A stretch of DNA of 50,374 nucleotides from assembly GCF_000003605.2 (NCBI RefSeq), contig NW_003125393.1, positions 31,777 through 82,150 on the forward strand. The letters are read 5' to 3'. A model generated the notes under the pieces. It searched no databases, was not told the DNA's origin, and saw only the letters and a program-made list of their open reading frames with translations. Position 1 is the stretch's first letter. Every line of letters starts with the position of its first letter. Position numbers and translations under genes: made by a program. This DNA comes from Saccoglossus kowalevskii. Lineage: Eukaryota > Hemichordata > Enteropneusta > Harrimaniidae. Positions 11,701 to 23,585 of this stretch are shown here, in pieces.

Positions 11701-14700
11701 AGATTTCACTGAGAGCGGGAGAACCACGAGACTTACTTTGGCCTTCAAATACGTCCACGTTAGCGTATCAGAATTTTATTTACAATTGAGGTACCGGTCA
11801 TTATTCTTGGGTGGGTGGGGGTGGGGTGTTTTAGGCAAATGTGACGTATCTTCCATAGCGGCATGTGTATAGAACACTATGATAAAGACTGTCCGTTTTC
11901 CGTCGAACATTGTGACATTATATTTATGGAGAAAAATACAGTATCAAATACATTTTCACCAGTCTGAGATAAAATTATATTTATTAAAACCACATGAATT
12001 GTTGAACACACTACATATTTTTTTAATTTATTCAGCTGATTTCAGTCATAATTCAAGATAAATGAAATGAAAAAATATAGAGAATATACCAAATTATGTT
12101 TTGCTTTAATATTCACGGGTAATCAGTAATTATGGAAATTATTATTGGTGTGCACATGAAATATTTTAATATATTCCCTTGAATCTACTTGTCATACTCA
12201 GTTGTTTTCAAAACCAAAAGAATTTCACAATAGCAAAAACGGAAATTGATTTCCCTTGTTCGCAGGTGATTCTTCGTTACTTCGTCTTAATGAATACTGT
12301 TATTGAATGCCCCTCCCTCGTCGATGAAATATAATTCCTCGTCCCTAACGTAAACATCAATTTTTGCAACGGTATACCATTTATTTTTTCAGACTGAGGC
12401 TGGCAGAGAAGCTTGTCGTTCGTTTGGATGAATTTTATGCATGTTTCCGGGAGCAGGTGAATACAGAGATGCCGCGGTGGATGGACCCTGTGAACAGACA
12501 CCACGTGGAAAAAGTGTCAATGACCGCTACACAGGTGCATGTACAACTCAAGGAGAAGGCAAAACAAAGGTACAGAACCCTCACTCGGTTTGACGTAGTT
12601 TCTAAATCGTTACATGAACTAATGATAATTGCTTGTGTATTATTACCAAACAACGACTTATAGAATACGCTAACATGGGAAGTAAAAGTAAGTAATTAAC
12701 ACAGAACACACGGCAGGGCGAATGTGTTAAATGAAAGTAAACATGGTCGACGAGGAATAAATATTACGCGACATGCTGTTCTCGAAATGTGTTATAGACA
12801 ACACATCCACGTTCCCGGTTACGCAAGCGAATATAGCTAAATTGGGACCAATAGATGGGCTAACACTTTAAACATCAACATATCCATGTAAACTGAACTC
12901 CGTGACAAAATATACGTATTGCGCATGCACTGTCATCATATAAATATTAGGCAACTCCAATGCGCATGCGTGTTAAAATGTACGTGACGAATCAAAATTG
13001 AATTAGCATACTCTATTTTGAGAAGAAAATAACATCTTTTTCAACGTCCAATACTGAACTAAAAAACATCACAAATTATCAACGCGCGTCCAAATCACAA
13101 CACCCAATGTGTATAACGATTCACATATCTCTAAATCAATTGCAAATCTTTTGAAATAGTTAATAAAAATACTTAAATAAAAAGTTATTTTCCATATATA
13201 GGTTCATTGATGTAGCAGATCTATTTCCACAAATGAATCCTGGTGGATCAGGAAGAATACTGAAACCAGAATTCCGCAATGTTCTCAATAGGATGCTGTT
13301 TTTCATGGAAGAGGAAGAGTTCGAGAAACTTTGGGCAAAGTAAGTACGCCCTCTAGTGTGAGACGTGACAAATTATTTTGTAAGAGAAGCATGCTAAGTG
13401 CGTACGATTTGTTCAGAATAAGAAACAACAAAGGTGAATGAAATTATCGACGTTGGTTATATGTCATATTCATTTGTTTTTCTTAGATACGACACTGAAG
13501 GCATTGGTGTTATTAACGGCGAAAAAATGTTAAACAAACTTGGGATAACGCTTCGTTCGGGTACAGCGAGTCCCACTAAGCAAAGACTGGATTCAGCAGA
13601 CTCAACATGTAAGTTTACTACTAATAAATTAATATACCCAATGTTTGTCCATTTTGCAATGTTTTCTACTCCCGGGGGCCACCATAAGAACTTTTACATA
13701 AAAGGTTTGGAGCCACCAGCCTATTTTTCGAAAAAAATATTGGTATATTTTATTGAAAGGCGGCCATTGTTCCTATGGTAAAGATATCCAAATATGTTTC
13801 CTTTAAAAATAGACAAAAATGTTATTTCGTTTTAACATTGTTTTTCGTTCCCTCCCACCAAAATGTGATTTAGCACACACAACTGCATATTGCTTCATGT
13901 TATAGAAATATAGTTCTATAATAAACCTATCGAACATTGCCAAGTGATTAATCTAACTTTTTAAAAAAATTACAATTATTGCCAAAACACAGACATGCGC
14001 AGTACAATGCGTGGTATAATCGATTAGACTAAATTCGAAAAGTTGTGTTATTTGTTTGTTATTTGAGGTTTTTTGAGATCATTTCTTTAACGGCAGTTTC
14101 AACTTTACTTATTACTCGCCCAATTATGTTTTCTAGCTTGAATACATAGAGATAGTTTTCAAAAAACAATCAATATTATTTTCTAAACTTCTCTCTTGCT
14201 CTCCCACATTAAATTGCAATATGTGCAAATTAAATGTGAGAAAAGAAAAAAAAAACAATATGACTCGACAATGAGAACATCGTAATTTTCAATCCGCTTT
14301 ATGTTACAGCGAGTCGTACGCCGAAAAAGCTGGAAGCTGAGCGTTCCAAATCTCTGGACGTAGAACTGTGGTTGAAAAATAAATTCAGGGAAGGATTTGC
14401 CAATATGAGATCGGAATTCAAGAAATATGACAAAGAGAAGACGGGAAAGGTTGGTAATAGCATACGTAGCTGTACTATGAGATTTGCGGGTTTCTTTGTG
14501 CACGTGACGTCCGATTACGTCAGCACATATAGGCTCGTTCGGTTCAGTTCGTGTCGTGGACGGTCAGAAACAAAAAGCCAAATGACTGCAACCTCTTCCA
14601 GAATTTGCAGTTTTCTAAGTCAAACATTTACCTGCCACGTACATGTAATGGTGTTGTAGATATATATTTAGAGGACAGTTTAATATTTATTTCACGACTG

Positions 14701-17700
14701 ATCACGAACGAGCATGTACTACGTACTGCGACAATTCTATCACGTGTTCCCGAAACCCAATGTTCACTTTTCGTCTTGGCCGCGATAGATATTCGACGCG
14801 GCTCATCATACTTTTTATCTTGTTAAAGGTTAACAGCAGCGACTTCAGGAAAGTGGTTGATAAATTCGGACTCAAGTTAGATAATAAGCAAGTTGAAGAT
14901 TTCTGTGCCCGCTGTGGCATAGACATAAAAGATGACATGATCTCTTATAAGGATTTCCTACAGAGGTTCCAAGATCGAAGCGAATCGGGCATGCCACATA
15001 CCATTCTCTCCAATCCAAAACACAAGTAAGTCTACTCAATCATATATCCTTCAAACTTATTTCCCTGCTATTATTTTACACAGTTTTATGTGTTCTTTAT
15101 AATATCTACGTTTATTTTGCGGGTTTATTTTGTGGAAGATCATGAAAAAGGAGTGAGAAATATATGTAAAATAAATTAGTTTGGCATTTCGAGTTCATTA
15201 CTAAATTTCATGTACAGAAATACGTGATTTGCTCTTTTTTAACAAAACTGCGACATGGCTACTCCATAATGTATTTGCAACTAATTTATTTGACTTGATT
15301 TGCTATCTAGGTTCAACAAGAGCGAACGAAGTGCTAGTCCAAGTGCCGCGTCATCTTTAACGGCAGCAGAGGCCAAACTTATGGGCATGTTCCAAAGAGA
15401 CTTCCTGTCGTTATTAGGAACCTTTCAGTAAGCATTGACATAAGTTCGAATTTTAATAACAAAATGTATTTCGGTATTACTATTTTGTGTAACGTAATTT
15501 TGACGTTTTTTCTTCTTTTTTTTCAGTAAAATTGACAAGCAGCATACGGACAGAATTACACAAGAAGAATTCCGAGCAGCCATTGAAAGCAGATTTGGAA
15601 TTGAGATAAACGATAGCGAATTCGCCGACTTGATCGACCGTGTCCCCCTGGACGATGAGGGACGCGTGAAATATCCAGCATTCATGTCACAATTTGACAC
15701 AACGTAAGTAAATATTTTTTGTGATGTCATTTCCGGTAGCGTTTTGTTATTGGATTTCGACACAATCACAGGGATTCATTCAGTCGAGTTAATGATTAAT
15801 AAATCAATGTATTTGATGATTTGCTTTTTTGCACAGGGGCACAGCACCGAGTCTATTTGACGCCAAGTCAACAGTCACGACCAAAAAAGCGGATATCATG
15901 AAAATAGATCATGACAATGGAGTAGATGAGCTGATGGACTATGAGGAATACAAGAAAGGAAGATCAGTAAAAGAGGTGAGAGTTAGATCTAATGCGCACA
16001 TTCTGTTTTCAGTGCCGACACCATAGCGGCCTGACGATGACTGAACTAAGAAGGGTACCGTCGTTTTGACATGTTTATCTGTTCTTATCTATTTACAGCT
16101 CACTAGGATAGTGAGGAGATTGCTCAAAAAGAACTACCAAGAAGTTGAAGCCAAATTTAACGATATGGATGATATCAACTCAAGGCGCCTAACACGGGAG
16201 TCTCTCCATGAGCTTTTGAAATCGTAAGTGCTTAGCGCCCTCTTTCGACGATAACACCCGGTGACATGCATTCAGACAATATCTCGTTGGACAACGTTTC
16301 GTCCAGCCAACAGAGCGAGTGTCTTTTTCTAGGCGTTACAATGGTCATTTTCCAAAATGGCCGAATGGTGGCCAGTTGCACCTTTGCGATTCTCAAATCT
16401 TTTTATTCGCCCAGGATGACCCAAATGTCATGAACTATATGAGGTGTATACGATCATTTACATGTTATTGACATTTTAACGTGACGTAACAGTGATTTCA
16501 TTGCAAGGATTGTATTTTTTCATTTTCACTTAGAAACCGTTTGCAAATCTAGATCAGTTGTTGGTTATTTCAAATTTGTAAATGCTTGTTTACCACATTT
16601 GTCCTTCACAGATTTGACCTGAAACCGGAAGTTACTCATGGAGAAATCAGAAAATTATGGGACACACTAATAACCAATGCCAATGGAACGCTCGATTTCC
16701 TCCAGTTTGTCCGCCATTTTGGGTACTCTCTCAGATCCGCTGCCTTCCCCAACGCCAAATTAGTGCCACCGAGACGAGGCGACGCGGATTTCTTACTGCG
16801 GTCGCGCAAACTAAACTGCGCCGGTGATATGTTAGAAGATAACTTGCGTGCAAAGATTGACTACATGTGGGATGACTTAAGAAAGGAGTTTCTTGATTTA
16901 GACCAGTATGGGACTGGATTTGTCAGCAAAACCGAATTCAAAGATATTCTTCAAGAACTTTGTGTGCATCTTAACGAGTATGAACTGGAAATGCTTTGCA
17001 GAAAATTTGATACTAAGAACGACGGAAGGTGAGGAATATTTCATAATTGAATGCAAGAGCATTTCTCGCCCAAAGCAGTAACTTTTAGTTTTTCTGTAAT
17101 TGTCAGCCTGAAATGTTTGCAGGAATTACTCTGAATTCACATTGTGTTTTGGACAGAGAATAATATGAATATTTTTTCAATGTTGTAGGATTTGCTTTGT
17201 CGAGTTCCTGAGACCATTTGCCCTTCGCAGAACGACCCATCGTGTAGGAAACAATATGGCTGGCGTGATGTCACACCCGCAAGCAGAAGTTCCGCTTGCA
17301 TCTATCGTGGATGATCCACAGAAAGGGTTGAGTGGGTTGACAGCGAGACTTAGACAAAAGGTAAACAACATTATATATAAATTTAAATATTTCAAATTTG
17401 TTTGTTCAAATATTTCAAATTTTACAAAATTGGCAGTACAGTCAAAAGCGATACAGATGCGTAAGCAAGAATGCAACAAAATATTAATATTATATTTATC
17501 TATTTATTTTGTAGTTGGTTGGCGATTGGAGAAATTTACGTAGAGCTTTCAAGAAAATCGACTCGGACCGCTCAGGCTTTTTGACAGTCCCAGAATTTCG
17601 CAGTGTTCTTACGTTATGTAATATCATTATGAACGAAGAAGAGGTTTATCATGTGATGTCCACATTTGACGAAAATATGGATGGTCGCATCAACTACAAC

Positions 17701-17760
17701 AAATTCATTAGTGAAACGTTCAAGTCAGATATGCCAGAAGCTCGATTTGCCTCAATATAA
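2414..17760 (+). CDS. EFCAB6: EF-hand calcium-binding domain protein 6-like (15 exons, 935 aa)
   Basis: Coding exons run from 2414 to 17760 and join in one frame (2,808 nt with stop). The start is the ATG at 2414, with an in-frame TAG at 2393. After a disordered, Pro/Ser/Arg-rich N-terminus of about 155 residues, the protein is a chain of paired EF-hand-like helices. Most calcium loops are degenerate; the best loops are D870-E881 (DSDRSGFLTVPE), D755-E766 and D791-E802. The segment EKLWAKYDTEGIGVI…KLGI, the PLDDEGRVKYPAF motif and the C-terminal pair recall vertebrate EFCAB6 (DJBP), which is known to bind DJ-1 and is a microtubule inner protein of axonemal doublets. Vertebrate EFCAB6 is about 1,500 aa; this model matches roughly its C-terminal 60%. 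A role in motile cilia or sperm is inferred. Another long EF-hand paralogue cannot be fully excluded. Confidence 0.83.
5695..5753. repeat. (AATC)n and (GTCT)n microsatellites
   Basis: AATC units cover 5695-5716 and GTCT units cover about 5728-5753, separated by 11 bp. Confidence 0.9.
6764..7076. repeat. Imperfect inverted repeat with a 24-bp palindrome, MITE-like
   Basis: The left arm at 6764-6792 (starts GAACCATAT) matches the reverse complement of 7047-7076 at roughly 80% by eye. A perfect 24-nt palindrome lies at 6779-6802, centred on CCATGG. There is no coding capacity in between. Confidence 0.55.
10391..10410. repeat. (CTTAG)4 short tandem repeat
   Basis: Four exact copies of a 5-bp unit within intron 1. 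Confidence 0.9.
10841..10941 (+). CDS. EFCAB6: EFCAB6-like exon 2
   Basis: Acceptor ctacag, donor gtgagt. Encodes G122-E155 (ARADLQSRAESRTGV…EVDE), a charged linker. It enters at phase 1 and leaves at phase 0. Confidence 0.85.
11423..11598 (+). CDS. EFCAB6: EFCAB6-like exon 3
   Basis: Acceptor caacag, donor gtaagc. Residues 156-213 form the first EF-hand-like unit (YYELRKLFVSNDPEGKGTVS…). The loop lacks the standard acidic positions. Confidence 0.88.
11809..11826 (+). other. G-quadruplex motif in intron 3
   Basis: Four G-runs of 3 or more separated by single T residues (GGGTGGGTGGGGGTGGGG), a classic short-loop G4 pattern on the sense strand. Confidence 0.75.
12393..12569 (+). CDS. EFCAB6: EFCAB6-like exon 4
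   Basis: Acceptor ttttttcag, donor gtacag. Residues 214-272 (RLAEKLVVRLDEFYACF… to …QLKEKAKQ), mostly helical, linking two EF-hand units. Confidence 0.88.
13202..13339 (+). CDS. EFCAB6: EFCAB6-like exon 5
   Basis: Residues 273-318. It contains a loop of the form NPGGSGRILKPE, with Gly6 and Glu12 present and Asn at position 1, then an acidic helix (MEEEEFEKLWA). Confidence 0.9.
13487..13608 (+). CDS. EFCAB6: EFCAB6-like exon 6
   Basis: Residues 319-359. KYDTEGIGVINGEKMLNKLGI is a strong match to the corresponding EFCAB6 hand as I recall it. A Ser/Thr-rich linker follows. Donor gtaagt. Confidence 0.9.
14310..14449 (+). CDS. EFCAB6: EFCAB6-like exon 7
   Basis: Residues 360-406. A basic linker, then FKKYDKEKTGK, the first half of an EF loop completed by exon 8 (VNSSDF). 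The donor gttggt is weak. The alternative gtaata 4 bp downstream would break the frame. Confidence 0.82.
14829..15025 (+). CDS. EFCAB6: EFCAB6-like exon 8
   Basis: Residues 407-471 (VNSSDFRKVVDKFGLKL… to …SNPKHK). Second half of a split EF-hand plus its partner hand (IDIKDDMISYKDFL). Donor gtaagt. Confidence 0.9.
15311..15427 (+). CDS. EFCAB6: EFCAB6-like exon 9
   Basis: Residues 472-510. A Ser/Ala-rich linker then MGMFQRDFLSLLGTF, the entering helix of the next hand. Acceptor tctag, donor gtaagc. Confidence 0.87.
15527..15703 (+). CDS. EFCAB6: EFCAB6-like exon 10
   Basis: Residues 511-569. A paired hand with loops DKQHTDRITQEE (Gly6 replaced by Asp, Glu12 kept) and PLDDEGRVKYPA. The second motif is very like the matching part of vertebrate EFCAB6. 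Confidence 0.9.
15837..15975 (+). CDS. EFCAB6: EFCAB6-like exon 11
   Basis: Residues 570-616. A polar linker with an acidic Asp/Glu-rich stretch (KIDHDNGVDELMDYEEYKKG). Phase 0 donor gtgaga. Confidence 0.85.
16099..16223 (+). CDS. EFCAB6: EFCAB6-like exon 12
   Basis: Residues 617-657 (LTRIVRRLLKKNYQEVEAKF… to …HELLKS). Entering helix and a degenerate loop. Acceptor tttacag, donor gtaagt. Confidence 0.88.
16612..17028 (+). CDS. EFCAB6: EFCAB6-like exon 13
   Basis: The largest exon, residues 658-796. It ends one hand (ANGTLDFLQFVRHFG), has a basic linker, and then a hand with the loop DQYGTGFVSKTE (D755-E766) and the first part of DTKNDGR|ICFVE. Confidence 0.92.
17189..17360 (+). CDS. EFCAB6: EFCAB6-like exon 14
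   Basis: Residues 797-854. It completes the loop that ends at E802 (RICFVEFLRPFAL), then a linker rich in Pro and basic residues (…SGLTARLRQK). Phase 0 donor gtaaac. Confidence 0.9.
17515..17760 (+). CDS. EFCAB6: EFCAB6-like exon 15 (terminal EF-hand pair and stop)
   Basis: Residues 855-935 and the TAA. It carries the only fully canonical loop (D870-E881) and a second loop, DENMDGRINYNK, with Lys at position 12. W859 and the helix WRNLRRAFKKID match the last hand of EFCAB6. Confidence 0.93.
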   Translation: MVGDWRNLRRAFKKIDSDRSGFLTVPEFRSVLTLCNIIMNEEEVYHVMSTFDENMDGRINYNKFISETFKSDMPEARFASI

Positions 17761-18560
17761 AAAGCAACGTTTTCATTTGAAACCAGTGCTTCTCCGTCGC
17801 ATTAAATAGCGATATTTCCGGTAAACTACGTCACATCCGATGGCGCCTTTAAAATCTTCCCAAATATAGCACGCATAACAAAATGACTAGATAAGCAGTT
17901 TGTGTTACGCCAAATATGCATGCCATTTTGAATGGTCCATAGTATTAAACAACTTTCAGCATTTACCCTCGTTCCCGTGCTAGGAATTGACATTGTTTAG
18001 AATTCGTCACACTTTTTTCCGGGAACGAGGATGTCAGATGGCTAATGCCGTGTTTTATTTTACCAAGTTAGGATTTTATTTTTTCCCTCTGATTATTTTT
18101 GTGGTTTTGTTATTTTTGAAAAAAGAGTGTGTCGCAATATGTACAGTTTTATATAGTCTTGTTTGCATGTAGTTGAATGGTAACCAAAGTAATCTGGGTT
18201 AGTACATTTATGACTTTTCAAAGATTCCAGAATTCTCATATATTCCGTCCAATATTTCGTGAATGCTAGATAAATAATGTGAGATTTATTGCCACATGTT
18301 TTGTATACATTCATATGAACAGTATTCCGCCGCGCGAACTTAGGAAACTATCAGCATTTTTTTTACACTAGTTCTAAGTAACAAGAACTTGTTCAAACCG
18401 GATTAGACCGGTTTATGATTCGGATAATGCATGCTCTAGATCTAAATCGTCGTTTTCTTTATATATAGATATGGTGCAACTATGCTACTTATTATTATGT
18501 CATTGTGTTCATATGATCTATAAATACTTATCACCTAAATAAATTCACATTTTATGTAAT
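17761..18560 (+). other. Probable 3' UTR of the EFCAB6-like gene
   Basis: Non-coding DNA after the stop. The first convincing AATAAA lies at 18538-18543, giving a 3' UTR of about 0.8 kb. No conserved element is seen. Confidence 0.5.
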
Positions 18561-19582
18561 ATGTTTTGTTTGCATTACTCATTACTTCTGTAAATTGGGT
18601 TTGAAAGAAAGGGACAGTACACCTTTTATATAAACCGCCCTCAAGCGACGAATGTCTTCTATGACGTAAACACGAAGTCCGTATCAAGAAGCTTCGGTAT
18701 CGTTTTGATCTTTAGTAGCTCATCTATGAAGATTTTTTTTGAGAGAGATTTTACTGTATTCTTGATTACGAACGACTACAACCAAAAAACATTTGTCGAT
18801 TTGAGCGACATTGATTTCACCGTTTACGTCATTTTGACGTAATAGACGCGCTCAATCACAAGAGGACTCAGCTTATTGGAATATTATGTGTCGGTTTGTG
18901 TAATATGAGAAAAATCTTCCATCCAAACACAATCGTGGCAGAATATTGTTAGTGGTACACATGTACAAAAAGTCGTCCTCCCTAGCGACGAAACTATTCT
19001 GTAGCGTACCAGAAATCACGCAGATGATGTAAGCAATGTCTGTCGTATAAATATGATAAATAGTATAAATGTAAATCTTGAAAAAGTTGGTCACAGATCA
19101 AAATATAGACTGGGTCATCCATTCGCCTGTAGCGAAATCGACAATGGCCGTGGCGTGTGTCACTCTCAAAAGCATAACAACCAGATGAGTCGAACTCCGT
19201 CCTTGGAAAATAATTACGAGAATTACTTTTTTGTTGTCTCAAATAGTTTTTTTTTCGCTGATAGGTAAAATTAACTAAATTAAATCTACGTGAGCATGTA
19301 TAATTGTAATTTGTATCATAATAATTATTTACTACCACTAAACACACTAACGGATGCCTCATAAAAAATAATGACGCCAACGTTAACATGGCAAACATGT
19401 ATCTATTTTATAACGAGCTATTTCCGGTGATAACAATCTTCATACATATATCTCAATAAAAAAAGTACTGTGATCTAAATAGAATTTATTAACTGCTAAT
19501 GTACTTGTACTGTTCATAGTACCCACACTCAACGTCAACATCATTATGTCATATTAATTTAATTAATCAAATTAGCCATGAC

Positions 19583-19714
19583 CTACAGGGTCGCATACGA
19601 AATCCAAACTGGTGTATCCGGTAGCCAAGCAACTGGAGAACCCCAAAAGTAGCTCTCATGGAAGGCGTACGAAGGGTCGAAAACGAAATGCACCGCGTCG
19701 TGCGTTGAGTCCAT
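19583..19714 (-). other. Small minus-strand ORF of 43 codons, coding status unknown
   Basis: The ORF from the ATG at 19714 to the TAG at 19583 has an unusually protein-like composition (HFVFDPSYAFHESYFWGSP, WLPDTPVWISY). It is open for another 17 or so codons upstream without an ATG. It could be a terminal exon, a remnant of a lost gene or mobile element, or chance. I do not recognise a family. Confidence 0.25.
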
Positions 19715-19884
19715 GTGTGGCTTCGGTAACGCGGCCAACAACAGTGAAGATAGGTAACTTCAATGCGCAGTGGCGTGCGTAAATTGCCAAAATGATGAGT
19801 AAAAATTATTATTAATTATTTTATTGCTTTTATTTTCTATTTTTATTGTTTCCTTCGGATTAGCGAAAATATATAGCGGGAAAC

Positions 19885-20007
19885 CTAAACGCAAAGCTTA
19901 TTGGGAACGTACGTCGGATCGGAAACAAAAAGTGCTTCACACGTGTTCCCCGCTGTGGCATAGTATTTGCGCCCTTGACTGTCAGCATCAATACACGTCA
20001 CAGTCAT
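19885..20007 (-). other. Second small minus-strand ORF of 40 codons, coding status unknown
   Basis: It starts with ATG at 20007 and ends with TAG at 19885 (MTVTCIDADSQGRKYYATAG…). Its ALFVSDPTYV segment resembles VHFVFDPSYAF in the neighbouring ORF, with several differences at third codon positions. Family unknown. Confidence 0.22.
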
Positions 20008-23000
20008 TTTAGTAATTGTGTTTCATTATTCGAAACCGTCGCCACATTGTATCGGGAAAAGAGCGCTATCCCCATTACCTATTATTGAAATTGAAAGCGG
20101 GGTTAATTTATGATGCATTTATGCTAGGTTTTGAACCATTAGGAGAAAAAAAAGACATTTTCGACGGAAACAAAAAAAGCGAAAAATAATTTTTATGAAG
20201 TAAGACTTTGTCAGAGCACGATCATTTGAGAGGAAACGATAATACATTGGTAACTAAATAAAAACCTAATATTGACCTACTCATCCCATCAAAAATAATG
20301 GTCGCTCCCTCATGCGCCCATATTGTACTCAATCTTGTTGAATGTTTACAACAATATGGTGTAATACTGTACGTAACTTTATTATTAGCAAGATTGTATT
20401 TGTCCTTGCAGCTAAAAGCGCCAATACTTACAAACCAGTGAATTAAAAACCTAGTGAATATCCAAATCCATATCAAATACGCTAAAAATAAACCTAGTGA
20501 AAATGTTTAGCAGCTGAAAAAAGTCGACTTACGGTGCAATGCGAATATTTTGATTGGACAGGCTACGAGTACCACATTGCCGACGTGGTGAAACCGAGGT
20601 TGAAAACGATATGCGGTGGTATAATGGCGTCATGCTCTGAAAAGATTAAACAACGTCAGCTCGCCGTTGATGGCGCAAGGAATGTATCTTTACCATATAC
20701 AATGTACGCTGCAACACATTGCGACCTGATATAAAAAGAAAACATGACGGATAATTCTTTCATGTTTGTCGTATTCGCATGAGAATTTGTATTTGTGAAA
20801 ATTAGGTAGTTTATGGAAACAAGCATGCACACCATAAAATGTAAATAAAAGAATGATGGTATCAATTTGTACAAATATTTCTAATTCGAAAAGTTTCTTT
20901 ATTTTTTCTAGCATCACTACCTAAATAAATGATTAAAACTCAACGTGATATTTCCTCCAACTTAGTACTTTGATAAAATGTATGCTTGTATTTTTGATCA
21001 TTTCAATATAGCTGAAAGATGAATGTATAAGACGGTAATGACATTCGAGCCAAAACAATCGTGATCACTCAGTCGTGATGTTTCTTTGTTTTTGTTTGGG
21101 TGCTTCAATTTTTGGAGAGAAGTTCAGTATTGGACACGAAATACACACAAATGGGACGAAATGTTGTGATTGGCTGAGAAGTGAGCTATATTGGAGAGGG
21201 CAAACATGAATTCAACGGCAGTTATGAAATAGGATCTATCATCTACATAAAGCACTTCATACAAAGTGGAAACGGGACATCGTCGTCATAAGAGACAGAC
21301 GTTATGAAACGGGGCCATATTGGTCGGCACACGAGCAACGCGCGACTGTCGTGTGTAGGTCTTCAAACAGCCGGTTAGTACACGGCAAGCTGCTGGGGAA
21401 CTAAAAAAAGCGGTAGAAATGGTGCAAATTATTCATATACCGTGATTGGCTGTTGATTTGTGTTTTACGTTGAGGGAAGTGCTTAAAAGTTGCCGGTCGG
21501 TCGACATGCCGTATTTGAGTATTGTGGTAAAATGCATGCAGTTCCAATTGAATCTAGACACGTGCACTGGGAAAACGGGAGTAAATATATTAATACTAGC
21601 TCACTCTACTGCACCTTTTATATTTTATCTCTACTGCTCAGTACGCTCAGCATGGGAACGGTGAAATTATTCGTCGAGATTGAATAACATCTTATGGTGC
21701 CTTAAGAGTCGGGATTTAACGAATGATTTGAAAATTCATAACAGATTACGGTGCCAATATGAATGGCCTATTTATTGACAATTCTAATAACAAAATAAGA
21801 CGAGTAAAAAGACACTTCACCGCTGCGCAATACTATACGGTGATTCTACTGTTGATATCGCGGAATGTTATTAAAATAAAAAAGGGAGTAATGAGGTCGG
21901 TCGATAAATCGTCTGTTTGTTGGTTGGCGTTTCAAAGCTCCATCATGTTATAGACGCCATAGGATTAAAAGAACAAATATTATTTCCACTATCACATATA
22001 TGTCATTATGGTCTGCGAGCAAAACAACACCATGGTGTTTATTTTATGTTATGTTATGCGCAAGCGTACTATGTTGTGTGTACGTACATGTAATTGTGTT
22101 AGTTGAACAAAATTGGTTGATAAACCCCACTTCCGTAAAAAGATCAACCTATAAATCCCCCACTATGTAGCAAATAAATTGCACGTATTTACACTGAACC
22201 AAAAGCAATAGGACATTAACATTTTACTAGTACTGGAGTCAGTCAGAAAAATATTATCGAACATGGACCGTCTCGTCCGCCGTTTACACTTGTCTACTAA
22301 ACGTGTGTAAGTAATACTAGTATACGACATCCATGATAACACATTTTGGTTGTTTTTCTCAAACGGTAAACATTTAGGCTTGTGATGTGAACATGTTTCT
22401 CGATCTTTACGCATTTTTGTTGTTGGAACTATCCAGCGTATGGTACGAGTCTTCCGTGTAACCACACAATACGTGGCGTATCCCGGAGATGGTGCTGAAT
22501 GTTGTCGGCAAAAACAAAAACAGAAAAAACGGGAAAGTGATGACAATGTTGTGAGAATCGTGAGAAGAAAGACTTCCTCCGTGCTGTGATGCAGAGAGCG
22601 CGTGGCGGATGTAAAACCGTGTCTGCTTGATTGAAGTGGGAGTCGTTGCTGTGATGGGCAGGCTTGATTGTTACATTGTTCGACGTACCGTGCATCATCC
22701 AAGTCGCGTGCAAGACTCCACCTGTCGCGACTCATTTGCATACACCAAGATGGCACCCTTAAACTGGGAATCGACCATTAACCATGACAAAATGCAATCA
22801 CACAAACGTACGTTATGCGCCTTTAAATATCTCATCCCCAAAGCAGCTACGCTGAGACAGATGGTTCCGTTCGAATGATGAGTCCCGCGGCAACGGGAAA
22901 AAAATTGTTAATACGAGATAATATAATGAAAGATACACATTGATAATAAGACAAATTAACGCATGGGCGGTAACCGAGCGGAAAACTCCGGATATTGCGC

Positions 23001-23585
23001 TATATCAAATAATGAATATTTATTATTTCGTCGAAAATATTTTGTAAATAATTCTATCGCATATTCTACATTATTATTTTTTTTAGAATGTAAATTATTC
23101 AAATAAATTTTAGCAGAGGTTTGTCAGCATGTGCCGCAGAAACACTAGCGTGACACGTTTTAATTCGGCGAAAATCATTGATTCTCCTGAACTAGTTGAT
23201 AAACAACTTATAAGCCCCGATGTGAGACTTCAACAGCGCCTCGCCGGAGATATATTTTAAGACGGGCCAATTTGAAGACGAAAATAATCATGAATGTTAA
23301 TGAATATTAACGTTAGTATACCGAAAAACACGTAACTGTTACAATTAGAGACTAACTGGGGTCTAACTGTGTATTTTCTACCCCTTCTTCGAATGTTATT
23401 TAGTGGTACATGCGTGTGCCGCTTCATTATTTCCCGTCGCTTTTTTTTTTTTTTTTCCGCGTCTCATCGACCCTGTTTCAGATTGACAGCATTCATACAC
23501 AATAAAATTCGCAAACACTTTTAAGGGGGATATATACATACATGTACGTGTATCCGTCTCCGAACTCACAAAAATGGTCTCGTGC

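Larger units (their letters stand above)
10942..17514 (+). other. Introns 2-14 of the EFCAB6-like gene
   Basis: The thirteen introns between exons 2 and 15 range from about 100 to 790 bp, and all have GT-AG ends. Those over 300 bp (10942-11422, 11599-12392, 12570-13201, 13609-14309, 14450-14828, 16224-16611) hold nothing recognisable except a G-quadruplex motif at 11809-11826 and a CTCF-like site at 13346-13358. Confidence 0.8.

Noticed and set aside
18661-18850. Inverted TGACGTAAAC-like motifs
   Set aside because: The arms are only about 12 bp with poor extension, which is not enough to call an element.
20534-20734. 66-codon plus-strand ORF (MQCEYFDWTGYEYHIADVV…)
   Set aside because: Its composition is somewhat protein-like, but no family is recognised and no splice or promoter context supports it.
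22163-22756. 197-codon minus-strand ORF upstream of HELT
   Set aside because: It is the longest single frame outside the genes but shows no domain, irregular composition and no splice or promoter support. Runs of this length occur by chance in 50 kb.
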